From Desulfobacterales bacterium (GTDB lineage Bacteria > Desulfobacterota > Desulfobacteria > Desulfobacterales > SURF-7), in NCBI GenBank assembly GCA_028277765.1, contig JANQFQ010000045.1, forward strand, positions 1-32,300: 32,300 nt of DNA, in the 5' to 3' direction. Made by a program: the position numbers and the translations under genes. Numbering within the stretch: position 1 is the first letter of the stretch; each line of letters begins with the position of its first letter. Under the pieces are notes generated by a model, which was given only the letters and a program-made list of their open reading frames with translations, was not told the DNA's origin and made no database searches. This document shows positions 1-8,988 of the stretch, one piece after another.

Positions 1-1
1 G

Positions 2-508
2 TGCCAGGACGGATGTGGGCATACCATTCTATTAAACAAACATCATCAGAATGCCGTCCAGAGCATTGAACTTGCCTGCCATGAAGTTGAAACCCCGCTG
101 AGAAGACTTTTATACGGCCTTAATCCATGGGTCGCTTTTTTAATCCTCCCTTTGTTTGCTCTCGCGAACTCGGGGGTAGTTATAAACAATATTGATATTG
201 TGGGCTCCCTGACGCACCCGGTTGCGCTAGGGATAATATTCGGACTGGTTCTGGGGAAACCGATTGGAATTATTCTTTTCACGTACATATCAGTAAAATT
301 GTTAAAGACACCCCTTCAGGCAGGCGTTAACTGGTTACAAATCATTGGTGTGAGTATTTTAGGCGGCGTCGGTTTTACCATGTCATTGTTTATTTCTGGG
401 CTTTCTTTTAGCGGGCAGGATATACTCGAGATTGCAAAGCTGAGTATTGTTTTAAGCTCTATTATTTGCAGTATTGTTGGCTTTGTATTTTTATGGAGGG
501 GAACATGA
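2..508 (+). CDS. nhaA: Na+/H+ antiporter NhaA, C-terminal part (5' end outside window)
   Basis: This is the last 168 residues of an NhaA-type sodium/proton antiporter of the inner membrane, which expels Na+ in exchange for protons. The frame is open from base 2 with no start in the window, so the gene is cut by the window edge; the first in-frame start-like codon (near 152) lies inside conserved sequence and is not the true start. Family landmarks visible are NPWVAFLILPLFALANSGV, then LGLVLGKPIGI-like GLVLGKPIGI, and GGVGFTMSLFISGLSF, matching the last transmembrane helices of NhaA. The stop codon overlaps the ATG of the next gene (ATGA), so the two are translationally coupled. The assignment is secure; only the N-terminal half is unseen. 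Confidence 0.93.
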   Translation, partial: CQDGCGHTILLNKHHQNAVQSIELACHEVETPLRRLLYGLNPWVAFLILPLFALANSGVVINNIDIVGSLTHPVALGIIFGLVLGKPIGIILFTYISVKLLKTPLQAGVNWLQIIGVSILGGVGFTMSLFISGLSFSGQDILEIAKLSIVLSSIICSIVGFVFLWRGT

Positions 509-1014
509 CACTTGAAGAAGCGATAAAAACCGCATTGGAATATGAAAGAAAAATCCGTGATATTTATGAGAACGCATCTGAACACACATCTCATGATGCT
601 GCAAGGCGGATTTACGGTATCCTTGGCCAGGAGGAACAGACCCATGTTGATTATCTGGCGGAAAAACTAAAAGAATGGCGCAAAACCGGAGCCGTAACCA
701 TTAAAAAGCTTAAAACAGCTGTTCCTTCCTATGATGCGATATCTGATGAAGAAAGCAGGATCAAAACAGAACTGTCAGAGGATGATCTGAACGATGAAAA
801 GCGAACCTTGTCAAAAGCATTGCGCGCGGAGATTGAGACCAGTGAGTTCTATAAAAAAATTGTTGAGGAACTTCCCCCTGAAGGTAAAGAACTTTTTGCC
901 CCGTTTATCGAAATAGAAGATCGGCATATCAATGCTGTGCAGGCAGAGCTCGATTATGTGTCGAAAACCGGCTTTTGGTTTGATTGTAAAGAGTTTGATA
1001 TGGAAGGGTGGTAG
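505..1014 (+). CDS. ferritin-like di-iron protein (rubrerythrin-type fold, no rubredoxin domain)
   Basis: A 169-aa, mostly helical, acidic protein with the ligand pattern of a ferritin-like di-iron four-helix bundle: an early Glu in the first helix (EYERKIRDIY), an ExxH motif (EQTH, in EEQTH), a second-half Glu (EIETSEFY) and a second ExxH (EDRH). Rubrerythrin-family proteins reduce peroxide or store iron in the cytoplasm of anaerobes; this one lacks the CxxC rubredoxin domain, so an electron donor would have to come from another protein. I chose the ATG at 505 because GGAGGGG lies just upstream and it overlaps the nhaA stop; an upstream in-frame start at 466 would lie inside nhaA. The family is clear, the exact activity is not. 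Confidence 0.8.
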   Translation: MTLEEAIKTALEYERKIRDIYENASEHTSHDAARRIYGILGQEEQTHVDYLAEKLKEWRKTGAVTIKKLKTAVPSYDAISDEESRIKTELSEDDLNDEKRTLSKALRAEIETSEFYKKIVEELPPEGKELFAPFIEIEDRHINAVQAELDYVSKTGFWFDCKEFDMEGW

Positions 1015-1035
1015 CGTTTTTTTGCACACAAATAT

Positions 1036-1064
1036 TTGACAGAAAAAATTTATTTGTATAGAAT
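1036..1064 (+). promoter_or_regulatory. candidate sigma70 promoter upstream of the CBM48 gene
   Basis: TTGACA at 1036-1041, a 17-base spacer and TAGAAT at 1059-1064 give a perfect -35 and a five-of-six -10. It lies about 170 bases before the start at 1243, in AT-rich intergenic DNA. Further TTGACA boxes at 1092 and 1182 have no convincing -10. Confidence 0.5.
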
Positions 1065-1242
1065 ATAAAACCGATTGGATCTCAATTAAACTTGACAGCT
1101 GATATTATTTATTCAAAAATTCATCTCACTTCATTTTCAGCTCTTGAGATCGTATTCTTCCAAACTGTTTGACTACTTTTTTTGACATTTAGCTTAAAAT
1201 AGAAGATGCAGCAGTAAACATTTTTAAAAAGGGGGGTAAAAT

Positions 1243-1533
1243 ATGTTTAACGCTATATTGAAGAAACTGATCAGAACTAAGAATGTTAATTTCTCATTTG
1301 AATGCCCTGATGCGAATGAGGTTGTTCTATCCGGCGATTTTAATAGCTGGGACAATCAGTCTCTTATCATGGACAAGGATGAAAACGGTATCTGGGGTAA
1401 AAAAATTAAGCTTGCACCAGGCAGATATGAATATAGGTTTTTTGTGGATGGCCAGTGGCAGACTGATACAAAAAATGAACAGATTTGTTCCAACAGTTTT
1501 GGCACTTTAAATAACATCAAAGAAGTGTCATGA
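1243..1533 (+). CDS. stand-alone CBM48 / AMPK-beta-like glycogen-binding domain protein
   Basis: A 96-aa protein that is almost entirely one carbohydrate-binding module of the CBM48 (isoamylase N-terminal / AMPK-beta) type. The hallmark strand pattern is visible: VNFSFECPDANEVVLSGDFNSWD, then a basic/charged linker, GIWGKKIKLAPGRYEYRFFVDGQW and a final DTKNE. In this family the W of FNSW and the W of DGQW contribute to alpha-glucan binding. There is no signal peptide and no attached enzyme domain, so it should be cytoplasmic and may act as a glycogen-targeting or regulatory partner; that role is inferred. The ATG is preceded by a strong AAAGGGGGG ribosome-binding site. Confidence 0.82.
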   Translation: MFNAILKKLIRTKNVNFSFECPDANEVVLSGDFNSWDNQSLIMDKDENGIWGKKIKLAPGRYEYRFFVDGQWQTDTKNEQICSNSFGTLNNIKEVS

Positions 1534-1610
1534 TTAAAATTGGGATCAGGTCGAGTCAACTCGCTGCTATTCCTATATAGTCGACAGCCTTGAAAGGCTC
1601 ATTTTATATC

Positions 1611-1687
1611 TGACAGGATTAGCTGGATAAACGGGATAATAACGGCAGTCCAAATACGTTTCATGGTCAATCCAGTCTATCCTGTCA
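1611..1687. repeat. inverted-repeat intergenic element
   Basis: The 9-base arms TGACAGGAT (1611-1619) and ATCCTGTCA (1679-1687) are exact reverse complements with 59 bases between them, in the gap between convergent genes. Just beyond, 1701-1718 carries a CTTGAGCTTGTCAAAGGG motif of a kind common between bacterial genes. It may be a small non-autonomous element; no coding capacity is seen. Confidence 0.5.
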
Positions 1688-1735
1688 AAAAAAGGGGTGT
1701 CTTGAGCTTGTCAAAGGGCCCGTTTATATTCAAAA

Positions 1736-2314
1736 TTATTCGAGTGACTTTCTTTTTGACAGCATAATGCCAACCCATACGATCCCCCACATAATGGTCA
1801 TCTCTATGGCCAGGAAAATGACCATACCGATGCCGGATGTTGCGCTCAAAAAAATAAACGCGCTGATAATTACCCACCAGTAGTTGATCGTAAGGCGCTT
1901 CAGCATCTCTTCGATAACTTCTACCCCATTCATGTCTGATATATCTTCCTGGGAAAAGCGTTTCAGTGCAATGGCGTCCTTGATGATCCACATCATATAT
2001 CCTGTGCTGATAAACAGGTTTATTTGGTCAATAATAAGATGGAATCGGGTTGCCCGGGGGCCGAGGTAGTTTCCGTTAGCATCCCAAATTCCTTCTTGGG
2101 AAGTCATCGCCCAGGAGAGATAGGTATCCTGGACAAAGGCAAGGGCATTTCCGAGAAGGCAAAGAGCTATGATGGTTCCGGTTGAAGCAGCGTTATTGGC
2201 AGTTTCAGTGGCATCAGGCATTTCCAGAGATTTCTGCTTTGCCGTGTACCAATACCATCCAATAAAAACACCGGTCATAACGAACATCAGAAATTTTGCC
2301 ATCACGTTGGGCAT
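1736..2314 (-). CDS. multi-pass membrane protein of unknown function, paralogue 1
   Basis: I do not recognise a named family. The 192-aa protein has about five hydrophobic segments: near residues 6-24, 45-62, 92-115 and two close to the C-terminus containing NYWWVIISAFIFL and IMWGIVWVG. Conserved-looking features are DGNYLGP-like NGNYLGPRATRFH, the polar IDQINLF stretch inside the third segment, and TGYMMWI. I chose the ATG at 2314 (MPNVMAKF) because AAGGA lies eight bases upstream and the paralogue at 9238-9816 starts at the same residue; an upstream TTG at 2347 has no support. About two thirds of residues match the paralogue by eye. The gene is convergent with the CBM48 gene and divergent from the VIT/VWA gene. 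Confidence 0.75.
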   Translation of the reverse strand: MPNVMAKFLMFVMTGVFIGWYWYTAKQKSLEMPDATETANNAASTGTIIALCLLGNALAFVQDTYLSWAMTSQEGIWDANGNYLGPRATRFHLIIDQINLFISTGYMMWIIKDAIALKRFSQEDISDMNGVEVIEEMLKRLTINYWWVIISAFIFLSATSGIGMVIFLAIEMTIMWGIVWVGIMLSKRKSLE

Positions 2315-2564
2315 ATAAGGAATCCTTTGTTGAACCGTATATAACAATGAAAGAGATTATAAATGATATCTTTGTTAGAATAAAGCACAAAAGTATTCGT
2401 GATGAAATAGTTGAAAAAAATGGAACTTTTCTGTCTTAATTTTGTCTAAAGGGATAAAAAGTTCAACAATCGATAATGTTGTGTTTTAAAGAAACATTTT
2501 GTATTAATTATATATATTTTTATCTGACCATTGTTAAAACCTTAATAATATTTAAAGGATCATC

Positions 2565-5534
2565 ATGAAAAAACATTATTTAGTAAAAACAGTTATATTG
2601 TTAGTCGTTTTTCTTACAGCATCAACGGCTTTGGCTCTGGATTTTCCAGGGGTTGTTGTAAAAGACCAGAAGACCGGTCAGCATAAGCCATTGAGGATGA
2701 CGGAATTGAAAATTGATATAAACGTTGTTGCGAATCTAGCGACCACCACAATGACAATGAATTTTTATAACGACCTTGATCGCATCCTTGAGGGCACGCT
2801 TTATTTCCCCCTTGGCGAAGGGCAGACCGTCTCAAGGTTTGCCATGGATGTGAACGGGAAATTAAGAGAAGGGGTGGTGGTTGAAAAAGCAAAAGGGCGG
2901 CAGGTGTTTGAAAAGATTGTTAGGCAGCAGATCGATCCGGGCCTCCTTGAATGGACAAAGGGAAACAGCTTTAAATCAAGAATTTACCCAATCCCGGCAA
3001 AGGGGAACAAAAAAATTGTTATCGCGTATGAACAGGAGCTGACAGATGCTGGAAATGGATTTTTATATGCCCTTCCGCTTCAGTTTAAGGACAGGGTTGA
3101 CTTGTTTGAGGTCAGGGCGGAAGTATTCAAGCAGGATGTGAAACCAGACTTATCGAATAGCGAGCTTGAAAATTTTTCTTTTAAAAAATGGCGGGAATCA
3201 TATATCGCAGAAACAAAACTGAAAAACTATCTGCCGGATCAACAGATCGCATTTGTCCTGCCCAAGGAGAAAAACAGGCAGCGTATATTTATTGAAGCGG
3301 ATAATAAGGAGAACTATTTTTACATCAATATTGACCCTGTTATCAAAGAAGCTGGGAAAAAACTGCCTGACAACATCTGCCTTGTATGGGATGTATCAGG
3401 TTCAGCAGCTTCAAAGGATATTGAGAAAGAATTGTCAGTGCTTGAAGGGTATTTTAAAAAAATAAGAAAGATTTCTGTAAAAGTGGTGCTCCTGAGGAAC
3501 AGTGTTGAGGATGGACCGAAATTTGTGATCAAAAAAGGGAAGATTCAAAAACTGGCTGATTACCTTAAGAACCTGGATTATGACGGCGGCACGCAACTTG
3601 GCGCTCTTGACCTTAATAGGTACACGTGTGATGAATTTATCCTGTCGACTGATGGGCTTTCAAATTTTGTTGAATCAGAAATAAAACTGTCGAATACTCC
3701 GGTAGTTATCCTAAGCAGCAGCCAGCAGGCAGACCACTCATACTTAAAGTATGCTGCCCAATCCACGTGCGGAGAGTACCTGAACCTGTCAACAGTATCT
3801 TCCCGGGAAGCTGTAAAAGCGCTTCTGTCACAGCCTTATTCGTTTATCAATGCTTCATATAATAATGGAAGCATTAGCGAAACGTATCCCAGTGTTTCAG
3901 AACCAGTATACAGGGATTTCTCAATTGCCGGGAAACTGCTCAAGAACAAAGCTGAGATTACCATGAATTTTGGTTTTGGAAGTAAGGTGAAGTATTCGAA
4001 AAAAATTATCTTAGATAAAAACGAGCATAAGACCGATAGCAAACTTATAAAAAGGATATGGGCACAGAAAAAAATCGCTGAACTGGATATGATGTATGAA
4101 AAGAACGAGCAGAAGCTCACAGCCCTTGGCAAGGAATTTTCAATTGTTACCAGGAACACGTCTTTGATCATTTTGGACAGGATTGAAGATTATGTGACCA
4201 ACAGGATTGTGCCCCCTGAAGAGTTGCGCGATCAATATTTCAGCCTTTTGGAACAGCAGGGGAAAAGAGATGCTGTATCTGAAAAGAATCATATTGATGA
4301 CGTTGTCAGAAAGTTTAAAGCGCAACAAGAGTGGTGGAACCGTGAGTTTGATCCTGATAAGTGCCAGCCGATAAAGACGGTTAAGGCAGAAGGAAACGGC
4401 GGGGAGTTAGCGGCTGATGAAGAGGATACAATAACGCTAACTGATGCCGTGTCTGAACCGGTTTTAACTGAAGAAGCTTCTGGCATGATTGATTTTAATG
4501 GATTAGATTTAGAAGTAAACGTAATGCCCCAAGAGGCACCTGCTCCGATGGCGAGAGAAAATATTTCAAGAATGGCAACCCGAACAGGAAAAAAGGCCAT
4601 GGGCCCGGGCATAACCCCGGCAGGGGCGATCACCCTTGCAAAATGGGATCCCAAGACCCCTTATCTTGAAAAAATTCGCAAATCAAAAAAATCAGAATGG
4701 TATAACACTTATCTTGACCAGAAAAAAGAATATGCGAACAGCTCAGCGTTTTATCTGGATATGGCCGATTTTTTCATTGAAAAGAAAATGCCGGATTATG
4801 CGCTTCGAATACTGTCTAATATTGCAGAGATGGAACTGGAAAATCATCAGCTGCTGCGAATCCTTGGTCACAGGCTTATTCAGCTGGGGTACTACAAGGA
4901 AGCGATCTATGTGTTTAAAGAGGTGCTTAAGATCCGGGAAGAAGAGCCCCAGTCATACCGAGATCTTGGCTTGGCATATTCAAAGGACAAGCAGTTTCAG
5001 AAAGCAATTGATATGCTGTATGACGTGGTCAGAAAAAGATGGGACAGTCGATTTCCGGAAATAGAGCTGATCGCCCTTCATGAGATGAACGCTATTATTG
5101 CCACATGCGATGAGCAGCTTAATCTTAGAGTAATTGATGAAAGGCTGCTGGTCAACCTGCCGGTTGATATCCGGGTGGTCCTGGACTGGGATGCGGATAA
5201 TACAGACATGGATCTGTGGATTATTGATCCTAAAAAAGAAAAATGCTATTACAGCCATCCCAAGACCTGCATCGGGGGATATATGTCCCGTGATTTTACT
5301 GGGGGCTATGGTCCTGAAGAATTTATGCTCAAAAACGCTATGCCAGGGAAGTACGTCATCAAGGTAAATTATTATGGAAACCGCCAGCAGGTACTTGCCG
5401 GCGCCACTACCATCCAAGTCCTTCTGACCACTGGTTTTGGGACAGAGAATAAAAAAAATAAAGCCATAACCATGAGGCTAAAGGATCAAAAGGAAATTGT
5501 AGATGTGGGAGAGTTTGAATTTAAGGCTCAATAA
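2565..5534 (+). CDS. secreted VIT/VWA/TPR/DUF2135 protein
   Basis: A 989-aa exported protein. Residues 1-24 form a signal peptide ending in STALA. A VIT domain follows (about 30-160, with LEGTLYFPLGEG and KGRQVFEKIVRQQIDPGLLEW). A von Willebrand A domain begins near 270 with a DxSxS metal-binding motif (DVSGS, about 276-280). A low-complexity linker rich in Pro/Ala lies near 640-690, TPR-like helices at about 730-825 (YALRILSNIAEM, YYKEAIYVFKEVL, FQKAIDMLYDVV) and a C-terminal DUF2135-like beta domain at about 870-985 (DADNTDMDLWIID, NAMPGKYVIKVNYYG). VIT/VWA proteins are thought to mediate extracytoplasmic protein interactions. No LPXTG, PEP-CTERM or C-terminal anchor is visible, so it is probably periplasmic. 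The start is set by the signal peptide and AAAGGA. Confidence 0.88.
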   Translation: MKKHYLVKTVILLVVFLTASTALALDFPGVVVKDQKTGQHKPLRMTELKIDINVVANLATTTMTMNFYNDLDRILEGTLYFPLGEGQTVSRFAMDVNGKLREGVVVEKAKGRQVFEKIVRQQIDPGLLEWTKGNSFKSRIYPIPAKGNKKIVIAYEQELTDAGNGFLYALPLQFKDRVDLFEVRAEVFKQDVKPDLSNSELENFSFKKWRESYIAETKLKNYLPDQQIAFVLPKEKNRQRIFIEADNKENYFYINIDPVIKEAGKKLPDNICLVWDVSGSAASKDIEKELSVLEGYFKKIRKISVKVVLLRNSVEDGPKFVIKKGKIQKLADYLKNLDYDGGTQLGALDLNRYTCDEFILSTDGLSNFVESEIKLSNTPVVILSSSQQADHSYLKYAAQSTCGEYLNLSTVSSREAVKALLSQPYSFINASYNNGSISETYPSVSEPVYRDFSIAGKLLKNKAEITMNFGFGSKVKYSKKIILDKNEHKTDSKLIKRIWAQKKIAELDMMYEKNEQKLTALGKEFSIVTRNTSLIILDRIEDYVTNRIVPPEELRDQYFSLLEQQGKRDAVSEKNHIDDVVRKFKAQQEWWNREFDPDKCQPIKTVKAEGNGGELAADEEDTITLTDAVSEPVLTEEASGMIDFNGLDLEVNVMPQEAPAPMARENISRMATRTGKKAMGPGITPAGAITLAKWDPKTPYLEKIRKSKKSEWYNTYLDQKKEYANSSAFYLDMADFFIEKKMPDYALRILSNIAEMELENHQLLRILGHRLIQLGYYKEAIYVFKEVLKIREEEPQSYRDLGLAYSKDKQFQKAIDMLYDVVRKRWDSRFPEIELIALHEMNAIIATCDEQLNLRVIDERLLVNLPVDIRVVLDWDADNTDMDLWIIDPKKEKCYYSHPKTCIGGYMSRDFTGGYGPEEFMLKNAMPGKYVIKVNYYGNRQQVLAGATTIQVLLTTGFGTENKKNKAITMRLKDQKEIVDVGEFEFKAQ

Positions 5535-5552
5535 AAGTTGGCAAGGTATAAG

Positions 5553-5818
5553 ATGAGTAAAATAATAAAAACAAAATCTATATGCTTTAGTTTAATGCTG
5601 CTCTATATGACTATTGTTTTTGCTTGCGGAAAAAACATAATTTTATGCCAAAGAAAGGTTATTTTCCTGATGCGGCAACAGCAATAAAAATAGCCATTGT
5701 TGTTTGGGAACCAATATATGGAAAAGAAATTATTGAAAATGAAAAGCCCTATGAAGTGTTATTATTAAACAATATAAGGATAGAAGCGAAACCCAACATG
5801 ATCGTTTTCAAAAAATGA
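5553..5818 (+). pseudogene. NTF2-fold immunity-type lipoprotein remnant, frameshifted and 3'-truncated
   Basis: The ATG at 5553, 18 bases after the VIT/VWA stop, opens a lipoprotein signal peptide ending in the lipobox VFAC, but that frame stops at 5687. The next frame, open from 5624 to 5818, carries PKKGYFPDAATAIKIA, WEPIYGKEII and EKPYEVLLLNN, which matches from memory the N-terminal half of NTF2-fold immunity proteins (YhhH-like). Adding one A to the A6 run at 5630-5635 joins signal and domain exactly. The usual C-terminal half (a W-V-G-T/S-L strand and a GG turn) is missing; instead the frame runs into a GCGAAACCCAACATGA repeat fragment and stops. The frameshift could be a sequencing error, but the lost 3' half could not. 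Confidence 0.6.
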
Positions 5819-6039
5819 ATTATGACACAGTCTCCCCCTCAAGGGGGGAATTTAGTACGAGATCCCGCTTACAGTAATCATAGACTCGATTGTGGCCCCA
5901 GTGTAGTCCTCCGTAAGTAAAATAGGATTAAAGCGTTATCTAACATAGGAAGCGGTTACGATGATGTAAAAAGTTAGTTTTAAATGAAATACGCTGACAT
6001 CTTACGCTGTATGTAGAATCAAGTAGTGATCAATACACA

Positions 6040-6381
6040 TTATTTTTTGATAAAGATAAGCTGTTTGTCAGCCATTTCCCTGGCAAATTCATCATACCCT
6101 TTTTCTTTAATGAATTGAATACAGGCCGGCCTGTTGGAGCGAAAGATAAATGCGAAAATTTTTGAAAAGATTGTGTTGTACTTCTTGCAGTCCATGGGAT
6201 CATCAAAATCAGTACAGTCTGCACAGCTCAGGTAATTGTTTTCAAGACAACAGGTTCGGGTTTTACACCACGATGCTTTTTGATTTTCTTTACAGCCGGG
6301 ACATTTACCTTTTAAATAACTTTTGCATGCACCGCAGTAGACGCCACATACAGCTATGAGATTTGTATCTGTTGGTATCAT
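6040..6381 (-). CDS. DUF3795 cysteine-rich protein
   Basis: A 113-aa soluble protein with the Cys spacing of DUF3795: CGVYCGAC (C12, C16, C19), CPGC (C27, C30), then WCKTRTCC and CADCTDF. Such proteins are presumed to bind a metal or cluster; no activity is established, so none is assigned. GGGAG sits upstream of the ATG. It lies 76 bases downstream of the CPBP protease gene on the same strand and may be co-transcribed with it. Confidence 0.82.
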   Translation of the reverse strand: MIPTDTNLIAVCGVYCGACKSYLKGKCPGCKENQKASWCKTRTCCLENNYLSCADCTDFDDPMDCKKYNTIFSKIFAFIFRSNRPACIQFIKEKGYDEFAREMADKQLIFIKK

Positions 6382-6457
6382 TTTTCTACTCCCATATCGT
6401 TAAAAGAAATCTTTTTCAAAAATGTCTTTCCATTAATTTTAAATTTCAGCATTTGAT

Positions 6458-7222
6458 TTACCATGCCAGGCCTTGTGCGTACAGGACTGTTTCGATCGTT
6501 GCCACAAGGTTCCAAATAACATGCATGAACAAGGTGCTCCAGAGCGAACCTGTCTTAATACGCACGACACCTAAAATAATACCACAGATAAATATCGTCA
6601 CTATCTCATATGCACCATACTGAAGATGAATTGATGACCAAACAAGTGCTGTTAACCCTACTGCGCCAATATTACCAATTCGCGATTGTCTGAAGCCTTC
6701 AAGAAGAAAGCCACGAAAGAAGATCTCTTCAAAGGCCGGTGCTGCAAGTACCAGGGATATGAAAAAAATTGTAGGATAGGCACATGTTCGATAGGCGTCG
6801 ACCATAAACTGTGGTACAATAGATTTTCCAAGAAAAAGCGTGAGGCCATCAGAAAGTATTATGCATCCAATCGTAAGCGCAAATATACCCAAAAGCGTCT
6901 TAGGGGTAACTGGACGAAAGGCTAAGTATTCAGCAATCGTGGCACCTTTCCGAAATTTGATAATAAGTAGTATTAGAGAAGTGCAAATGATCGTAGTCGC
7001 ATAAGTACAAATCGCAAGTGCAAACCCGTTTTTACTAATGCTCTCGATAAGTAGTACCATATCGATTTGAGGGTCGGCGTTAAGATTCACAGCAACAAAT
7101 GCGAGTATAATTAATATCTGGATTAGAATAAAAGCTGATGCAACAGCAATTCCAAACCCTGCTGTTGCCCAGGAACCCCATACCTGTTTGCCAACTGTGT
7201 TTTCAGATTTTTTCAATCTCAT
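6458..7222 (-). CDS. CPBP-family intramembrane metalloprotease (Abi)
   Basis: A 254-aa integral membrane protein with about seven hydrophobic segments and the CPBP (CAAX protease/bacteriocin-processing, ABI) signature: EExxxR as FEEIFFRGFL near residues 163-170, a first His in WSSIHLQYG and a second in FMHVIWN near the C-terminus. In the family these Glu and His residues form the metalloprotease site within the membrane. Bacterial members cleave or tolerate peptides such as bacteriocins; the substrate here is unknown. The only SD-like sequence, AGAAAGG, abuts the ATG at 7222, so a slightly later start is possible. Confidence 0.88.
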   Translation of the reverse strand: MRLKKSENTVGKQVWGSWATAGFGIAVASAFILIQILIILAFVAVNLNADPQIDMVLLIESISKNGFALAICTYATTIICTSLILLIIKFRKGATIAEYLAFRPVTPKTLLGIFALTIGCIILSDGLTLFLGKSIVPQFMVDAYRTCAYPTIFFISLVLAAPAFEEIFFRGFLLEGFRQSRIGNIGAVGLTALVWSSIHLQYGAYEIVTIFICGIILGVVRIKTGSLWSTLFMHVIWNLVATIETVLYAQGLAW

Positions 7223-7501
7223 CCTTTCTGGTGGATAGTGATGATATCATCCTATCTCACCTGCCTCAAAATGCAAACAAAGCATTGTTCCATTGAAGTC
7301 ACTACTGCTTATTGCAAACAACCCTACGATGGTTTATTGTCATGACCTTACCAGCATTATTATTTCATAACAGAACAAAGAAGGCAAATCTCCTATTGTT
7401 TTTAAGTGATTATAGTTTTTTTTATTGAACATTGTATTTTTATTGTTGGTGGGATGAGGCCTGGCTTCCATTGTACCCCGTTTGTTAAGGATGTCCCTTG
7501 T

Positions 7502-8980
7502 CTAAAAAAGATCGGTTAGCTCCACAATCTGAACATTTTGTTTTTGGGCGGCTTCTTTTAGCCCTTTTGTCGGAGATTTTGATATAACCAGATAGAAACT
7601 CAATCGAAATCCTCTTGGTGGAGTATAGGTTTTTTGACGAATTTGTTCTAAGTAGCCATGTGTTAATCCAGCTTTCGTTGCGATCCATTTGGCTTCAAAG
7701 ATACGTGTTTCTCTGTCCACCGATGATTCTACGATTAAGTCTACTTGTGTTGTGTTTGATTCCCAGTAATGCCCAAAATAATAGTTTGGCTCATGGATAT
7801 TAAGTTTTTTGAAAATGTTTTCATGCATAGTTGAATTGGCTCGGCGATCGATGACAGATTCAATTAAAAGTTCAAATGCTTGACCTGAGAAATTTGGTAT
7901 ATAGAAGCCTTCTTTCGATGAGAGTAACCTAGAAAAAATATTGCTCTTTGTATTGTCCTTAATTTGTGCTTTAAGTCCATCAAGGACCTGGAAATAAAAA
8001 TTAAGGTAGAAATCGCGCATGTAGTACTTAGTGCCCGATTTGTTTTTTTTAGGTGAAACTCCCATCAGTGTTTTTTCGAAAACAAGGCCATAATCAACCA
8101 ATTTTTCAATATTTTCACGGACAGATGACTCAGATATGCCGGTTGCCCGACAGATACTTGCTACTGTCTTTCCTTCTTGTCCGAGTGCTGCAAGAAGGCT
8201 TCGAATTCTTGTTTTTGAAGATTTATTAAACTCGAGATTAATGATCTCATCAAGTTCATCTAAAAAAATTGTTGATCTTGTGAAAAATGTTTTGTTGATC
8301 GCGTTAATATAGTTTTTGGAGTTAATTATCCGGTTTAGGTAATACGGAATACCCCCAATCATCATGTATACAAGACTGATCTCTTCATGACTCCATTCAG
8401 GAAAGAAATATTGTTTGACTTCACTAAGACTAAATGGCCTCACCCAAATGTCCGAGTGAGTCCTTAATCCTCTTAGGACACTGCTCTCTTTAGCAGTTTT
8501 GTCATCGAAGAATTTATTAGAGGATCCGCAAATGATGACCTTGATATTACCAATTTTTTCCCAAGATAACCATACGTTCTTAATCTTACTAGTAAAACCT
8601 GAATTTTTTTTCGCAATCCAGTGAATTTCGTCAAATATAAGAAGAAACGTTTGATTCGTATGTTGAAGTGCATAATCTGTGATAGCAGTAAATATTCTAT
8701 CCCATGTGAGGTCACGTTGGCGGATAAGGCTTAATCTCTTTTGGCCAACGTGTTCATCCCAGAGATGGGCCATAGTAGATTGAAGTTCTTTTGTCGTACT
8801 ATCTTGCTCGCCTTGGAAGTAAAGACCGCCGATTCGAGTTCGTAGTTCTATAAGCAACCAGGATTTTCCGATGCGCCGTCGTCCTCTCAAGTGCAAAAAA
8901 CCTGAGCCTTGCATGTGGTAAAATTCTGATAATCTTTTCAGTTCATCTTCACGACCAACAAATGCGACTGCTTTTTTCAT
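7502..8980 (-). CDS. AAA ATPase with winged helix and DUF234-type nuclease-like C-terminus
   Basis: A 492-aa protein of the 'archaeal ATPase/DUF234' group. Order: FVGREDEL sensor start (7-14), Walker A GRRRIGKS (33-40), Walker B LLIFDEIHWI (about 113-122), a sensor-like IICGSS, a GGIPYYL motif, a winged-helix region near 280-330 (SICRATGISESSVRENIEKL), and a C-terminal PD-(D/E)xK-like core, TTQVDLIVE...TRIFEAKW. Proteins of this architecture are widespread and patchily distributed; a defence or mobile-element role has been suggested for relatives but is not established. No Shine-Dalgarno precedes the ATG at 8980; instead two palindromes lie immediately upstream (8989-9080). Base composition is more AT-rich than the metabolic genes to the right, consistent with transfer. 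Confidence 0.85.
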   Translation of the reverse strand: MKKAVAFVGREDELKRLSEFYHMQGSGFLHLRGRRRIGKSWLLIELRTRIGGLYFQGEQDSTTKELQSTMAHLWDEHVGQKRLSLIRQRDLTWDRIFTAITDYALQHTNQTFLLIFDEIHWIAKKNSGFTSKIKNVWLSWEKIGNIKVIICGSSNKFFDDKTAKESSVLRGLRTHSDIWVRPFSLSEVKQYFFPEWSHEEISLVYMMIGGIPYYLNRIINSKNYINAINKTFFTRSTIFLDELDEIINLEFNKSSKTRIRSLLAALGQEGKTVASICRATGISESSVRENIEKLVDYGLVFEKTLMGVSPKKNKSGTKYYMRDFYLNFYFQVLDGLKAQIKDNTKSNIFSRLLSSKEGFYIPNFSGQAFELLIESVIDRRANSTMHENIFKKLNIHEPNYYFGHYWESNTTQVDLIVESSVDRETRIFEAKWIATKAGLTHGYLEQIRQKTYTPPRGFRLSFYLVISKSPTKGLKEAAQKQNVQIVELTDLF

Positions 8981-8988
8981 AATTGGAT

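Noticed and set aside
4980..5417. 145-codon minus-strand frame
   Set aside because: Antisense shadow of the VIT/VWA gene, whose domains are conserved over the same bases.
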